DNA of 7,942 nucleotides from Bacteroidia bacterium (lineage in GTDB: Bacteria; Bacteroidota; Bacteroidia; NS11-12g; UBA955), in NCBI GenBank assembly GCA_023258655.1, contig JALQWO010000077.1, positions 1 to 7,942 on the forward strand, given 5' to 3'. Position numbers and translations under genes: made by a program. The notes under the pieces are model-generated. The model searched no databases, was not told the origin of the DNA, and was given only the letters and a program-made list of their open reading frames with translations. Every line of letters begins with the position of its first letter. The stretch's first letter is position 1. Below are positions 5,336-7,942 of the stretch, one piece after another.

Positions 5336-7579
5336 ATGAAAAAAACAACCATTATCGCGGTGGTGCTGTGCCTGATGGGTGCGGCTCACGCACAAGTTGA
5401 TATCAAAAAATCAACGGATACAACCGAAGTAGAGTCGTTTGATGAGGTACTAGTTTCCTCACAACGATTCCAACAGAAAAGAAAAGAAACACCCCGACAA
5501 ATTGAAGTGGTGAGTGCCAAACGATTGTCGGAGTTACAGCCTGCTACCCTGGGTGATGCGCTCATCAATACGGGACAGGTGTTTGTTCAGAAAAGCCAAA
5601 TGGGGGGAAGTTCCCCCGTGTTGCGGGGCTTTGAAGCATCCCGAGTTTTGCTCGTGGTCGATGGTGTGCGCATGAACAATGCTACTTATCGCGCAGGACA
5701 TCTCCAAGACATCATTACCATTGATCCCTTCATGCTGGACCGCATGGAAGTGAACTTCGGCTCAGGGTCAACTTTGTATGGGTCGGATGCCTTGGGTGGT
5801 GTTTTGTACTTCAAAACCAAAGACGCTACGTTGGGGAAATTTGCCGTAAAACCCACAGCAACACTGCGCTATTTATCGGCCAGTAAATCAGTAATCGCCA
5901 ACATGGGCGTGAAAGTTCAAACGGAAAAAGTTGGTTTCATTTTATCGGCTACCCGCAGCCAATTTGGCGACATGCGTAGCGGTGGCAAGAACTATTCGGA
6001 CTGGGACACCTTTGGGTTTTTACCAAGGTATGTGACCCAAATCAATGGCCGTGATACGGTCTTGATGAATACGGACCCCCAACTGCAGAAAGGTACGGGC
6101 TACAATCAAACGGATTTGTTCGCCAAGGTGTTTGCCAAAACAGGCAAGGTGGAGCATACCCTGAATTTGCAGCGATCCATGGCTGACTTGATTCCGCGTT
6201 ACGATCGCATGTCGCAGTTTAACAATGGCATACCGGTTTTTGGACGATGGGATTATGCCCCGCAAAACCGACAGTATTTGGCCTACACAGCGAAATCGGG
6301 GTCGGTTGACCACCATGCCCGCCTCACCTTGGCCCAGCAAACGACGGAAGTGGCTCGAATTACGCGCAATTTTGGCAGCGTTACTGAGCGAACCCAAAAG
6401 GATGATGTATCGATGAAAACCATCAACCTGGATCGTCATGATAAATTCAGTGAGGCATTCACCTTAAACTCTGGCATTGAAATGGTGTGGAACGATGTGA
6501 CTTCCGTGGGTACCAACAAAAACATCCTCACGATGGCAGAATCTCCCACCAAAGCGCGGTACAGCGATTCTGGGGCGACGACGCGGATGCATTCTGTATT
6601 TGCACAAGGGATTTATCGGATTGCGTCCACCGGTACAGTGATTCAAGGGGGTGTGCGCATTTCGAACTATCATTTGGAAGCCATGTTCTCACAAGCAAAT
6701 CCATGGAAATTGCCATACAGCGCGATTTCTTTTGGATCCACTACACCCAGTTACGATTTGGGTTTGACACAACAATTGAAAAAAGGGTTGTTGTTGAAGG
6801 CCAGTGTGAATCAGGCGTACAGAAATCCAAACGTGGATGACATGACCAAGGTTTTTGATAGCAAACCAGGGGCAAAGTTGTTGGTGCCGAGTCCTGATTT
6901 GGAGGCTGAGCAGAGCAGAACCATTGATTTGGGCGTGTTGTGGCGCAAGGATAGGGCCTTTGCATTTGAGGCCGGGGTGTTTAGCAGTGCTGTGAAGAAC
7001 TTGTTGTTGGATCAGCCGGGGACGTTGAACGGTGAAGATTCCTTGATGTACGATGGCAGATTAACCCCAGTTTATCAGTTGAGGAATGTGGCTTTGGGAC
7101 AGATTACGGGTGTGTATTTCAATGCCAAGGTTCGTTTGATGGAGTCATTGTGGTTCACGGGTTCTGTTACCGAAACCAAAGGGATTTATCGGTTGGATGA
7201 GGCGGCTGCGGAGCAGCCGCTGGATCATATCCCGCCGTTGTATGGACAAGCCTCGCTGCGTTGGAATGGAGCGGGTTGGTTTACGGAATGGCAGTGTGTA
7301 TTTAACGGAGTAAAAAAGGCGGAGGAATATTCAAGCAGTGGCGAGGATAACCAAAATCAACAGCCCATTGGATTGGCCGACATCAATGGCGATGGAAAAG
7401 CAGACGGTTTCAACCCCGCCTGGCAGTGTTGGAATCTCCGCGGTGGGTATCAACACAAATCCGGGCTGAGTGCCATGGTTGCCGTTGAAAATGTGCTGGA
7501 TTTGCATTATCGCTATTTTGCCAGTGGCATGAGTGCTGCGGGTCGTTCCGTTAATTTGAGCTTGTCCTATGCGTTTTAA
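5336..7579 (+). CDS. TonB-dependent outer-membrane receptor, haem-receptor-like (HmuR-type)
   Basis: A complete 747-residue outer-membrane receptor, energised by TonB-ExbB-ExbD and importing a ligand into the periplasm. The start at 5336 gives a clean signal peptide (MKKTTIIAVV..., cleavage predicted after AHA at residue 19). An upstream ATG at 5285 would add 17 non-signal residues and fall inside the hairpin. FDEVLVSS (35-42) is a candidate TonB box. The plug spans about 50-163 and has LRGFEASRVLLVVDGVRMNN (96-115), AGHLQDIITIDP (120-131) and YGSDALGGV (148-156), the pattern of haem/haemoglobin receptors. The β-barrel fills the rest and ends in Phe, as expected for BAM-dependent insertion. 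In the barrel, YRNP (495-498) and PSPDL (518-522) stand where haem receptors carry FRAP and NPNL, but no histidine lies between them. An insertion near the C-terminus, DINGDGKADG (682-691), looks like a calcium-binding loop. The substrate is therefore uncertain: haem, another iron complex or a metal chelate. No carboxypeptidase-like N-terminal domain and no SusD partner are seen. Confidence 0.95.
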   Translation: MKKTTIIAVVLCLMGAAHAQVDIKKSTDTTEVESFDEVLVSSQRFQQKRKETPRQIEVVSAKRLSELQPATLGDALINTGQVFVQKSQMGGSSPVLRGFEASRVLLVVDGVRMNNATYRAGHLQDIITIDPFMLDRMEVNFGSGSTLYGSDALGGVLYFKTKDATLGKFAVKPTATLRYLSASKSVIANMGVKVQTEKVGFILSATRSQFGDMRSGGKNYSDWDTFGFLPRYVTQINGRDTVLMNTDPQLQKGTGYNQTDLFAKVFAKTGKVEHTLNLQRSMADLIPRYDRMSQFNNGIPVFGRWDYAPQNRQYLAYTAKSGSVDHHARLTLAQQTTEVARITRNFGSVTERTQKDDVSMKTINLDRHDKFSEAFTLNSGIEMVWNDVTSVGTNKNILTMAESPTKARYSDSGATTRMHSVFAQGIYRIASTGTVIQGGVRISNYHLEAMFSQANPWKLPYSAISFGSTTPSYDLGLTQQLKKGLLLKASVNQAYRNPNVDDMTKVFDSKPGAKLLVPSPDLEAEQSRTIDLGVLWRKDRAFAFEAGVFSSAVKNLLLDQPGTLNGEDSLMYDGRLTPVYQLRNVALGQITGVYFNAKVRLMESLWFTGSVTETKGIYRLDEAAAEQPLDHIPPLYGQASLRWNGAGWFTEWQCVFNGVKKAEEYSSSGEDNQNQQPIGLADINGDGKADGFNPAWQCWNLRGGYQHKSGLSAMVAVENVLDLHYRYFASGMSAAGRSVNLSLSYAF

Positions 7580-7661
7580 TTATTAATGAGCTCTGGGTAA
7601 TCTAAACGGTTGTACAGAGTGTTTGCTGTCGCTTTTCAGCAAGAATGGCGTCGCGAATGAT

Positions 7662-7701
7662 AAAACGGACGGGGAGCATTCGCTCCCCGTCCGTTTTGTT
7701 T
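7662..7701 (+). terminator. Strong intrinsic terminator downstream of the receptor gene
   Basis: AAAACGGACGGGGAGC (7662-7677) and GCTCCCCGTCCGTTTT (7682-7697) are perfect reverse complements, a 16-bp stem with an ATTC loop, followed by GTTT. The A-run on the left makes it potentially bidirectional. It ends the receptor transcript 82 bases after its stop and insulates the promoter at 7740. The stretch 7580-7661 holds no ORF or other recognisable element beyond weak short inverted repeats. Confidence 0.93.
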
Positions 7702-7739
7702 CAGAACGAATGGACTTCGCAGCATCGCGCAGACTTTCG

Positions 7740-7747
7740 TATCTTTG
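7740..7747 (+). promoter_or_regulatory. Bacteroidota -7 promoter box (TATCTTTG) for yebC
   Basis: An exact match to TAnnTTTG in the common context TATCTTTGCA. It ends eight bases before the ATG at 7756, so the transcript would have almost no leader. The -33 region has only TTC (7716-7718), 21 bases upstream, a near match to TTG. Confidence 0.8.
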
Positions 7748-7755
7748 CACCCACT

Positions 7756-7942
7756 ATGGGAAGGATTTTTGAAAAACGCAAACACACGATGTTTGCTCGC
7801 TTCGACCGCATGGCCAAGCAGTTTACCCGCATCGGAAAAGAAATTGCCATCGCCGTGAAACAAGGGGGTCCTATGCCGGAAAACAATCCCAAGTTGCGTA
7901 CGGTTATTCAAAACGCCAAGGCCGTAAATATGCCCAAAGACC
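7756..7942 (+). CDS. yebC: YebC/PmpR/TACO1-family protein (3'-truncated)
   Basis: The ATG at 7756 opens a frame that runs without a stop to the right edge, giving 62 codons of a protein usually around 240 residues long. MGRIFEKRKHTMFARFDRMA is the Bacteroidota version of the N-terminus, with MGR-F-E-RK in place of the GHSKW of proteobacterial YebC. It is followed by the family core: FTRIGKEIAIAVKQGG (about 23-38), NPKLRTVIQNAK (43-54) and NMPKD (58-62). The family was long annotated as DNA-binding transcriptional regulators; more recent work on YebC and mitochondrial TACO1 points to a translation factor that relieves ribosome stalling, notably at proline-rich stretches. The gene has its own promoter (7740-7747) and is shielded from the receptor gene by the terminator at 7662. 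The C-terminal domains lie outside the window. Confidence 0.93.
   Translation, partial: MGRIFEKRKHTMFARFDRMAKQFTRIGKEIAIAVKQGGPMPENNPKLRTVIQNAKAVNMPKD

Noticed and set aside
4951..5352. Open frame of 133 codons on the minus strand over the small protein gene and the receptor start
   Set aside because: It crosses two genes and the hairpin gap, and the plus strand has the promoter box, membrane segment and signal peptide. The minus translation has no domain.
6020..6439. Open frame of 139 codons on the minus strand inside the receptor gene
   Set aside because: It is fully antisense to an intact TonB-dependent receptor whose plug and barrel motifs confirm the plus frame.
7636..7911. Open frame of 91 codons on the minus strand across yebC and the terminator
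   Set aside because: It is antisense to the conserved YebC N-terminus and reads through the terminator stem.
1..7942. Mobile element, defence island, CRISPR array or prophage
   Set aside because: No transposase, integrase, nuclease, repeat array, tRNA target or terminal repeats are visible, and all genes look chromosomal and intact.

Overview
The window looks like a chromosomal segment of a Bacteroidota bacterium. The signs are two exact TAnnTTTG -7 promoter boxes (4681-4688 and 7740-7747), start codons without Shine-Dalgarno sequences but with A-rich or very short leaders, a HmuR-like TonB-dependent receptor, the Bacteroidota form of the YebC N-terminus, and a very large β-rich envelope protein of a type I know only from this phylum. 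Base and codon use look even across the window. I see no insertion sequence, integrase, tRNA, rRNA, CRISPR array or other sign of recent transfer.

Layout, left to right. (1) Positions 2-2683, plus strand: the C-terminal part of a large secreted or envelope protein of unknown function, cut by the left edge. (2) Positions 4635-2706, minus strand: a two-gene unit made of a PcaF/PaaJ-like thiolase followed after one base by truA (tRNA pseudouridine synthase A). TruA runs tail to tail into gene 1 with only 22 bp between the stops. (3) Positions 4636-4695: a short divergent promoter region. (4) Positions 4696-5259, plus strand: a 187-residue membrane-anchored protein of unknown function with a Cys/His-containing tail. 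(5) Positions 5260-5335: a gap with a two-tier hairpin. (6) Positions 5336-7579: a complete TonB-dependent outer-membrane receptor related to haem receptors. (7) Positions 7580-7755: a gap with a strong intrinsic terminator and then a consensus promoter. (8) Positions 7756 to the right edge: the first 62 codons of a YebC/PmpR/TACO1-family gene.

Functionally this is mostly housekeeping (tRNA modification, a translation or regulatory factor, acyl-CoA metabolism) mixed with envelope functions. The one plausible functional pair is the small anchored protein and the TonB-dependent receptor: they share strand and order and are 76 bp apart, which suggests joint work in uptake of an iron- or metal-containing ligand. 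I found no convincing new defence or mobile system. The points most worth a second look are the small anchored protein with the hairpin before the receptor, the calcium-loop-like insertion in the receptor with loss of the haem-box histidine, the large β-repeat envelope protein, and the near-leaderless promoters.
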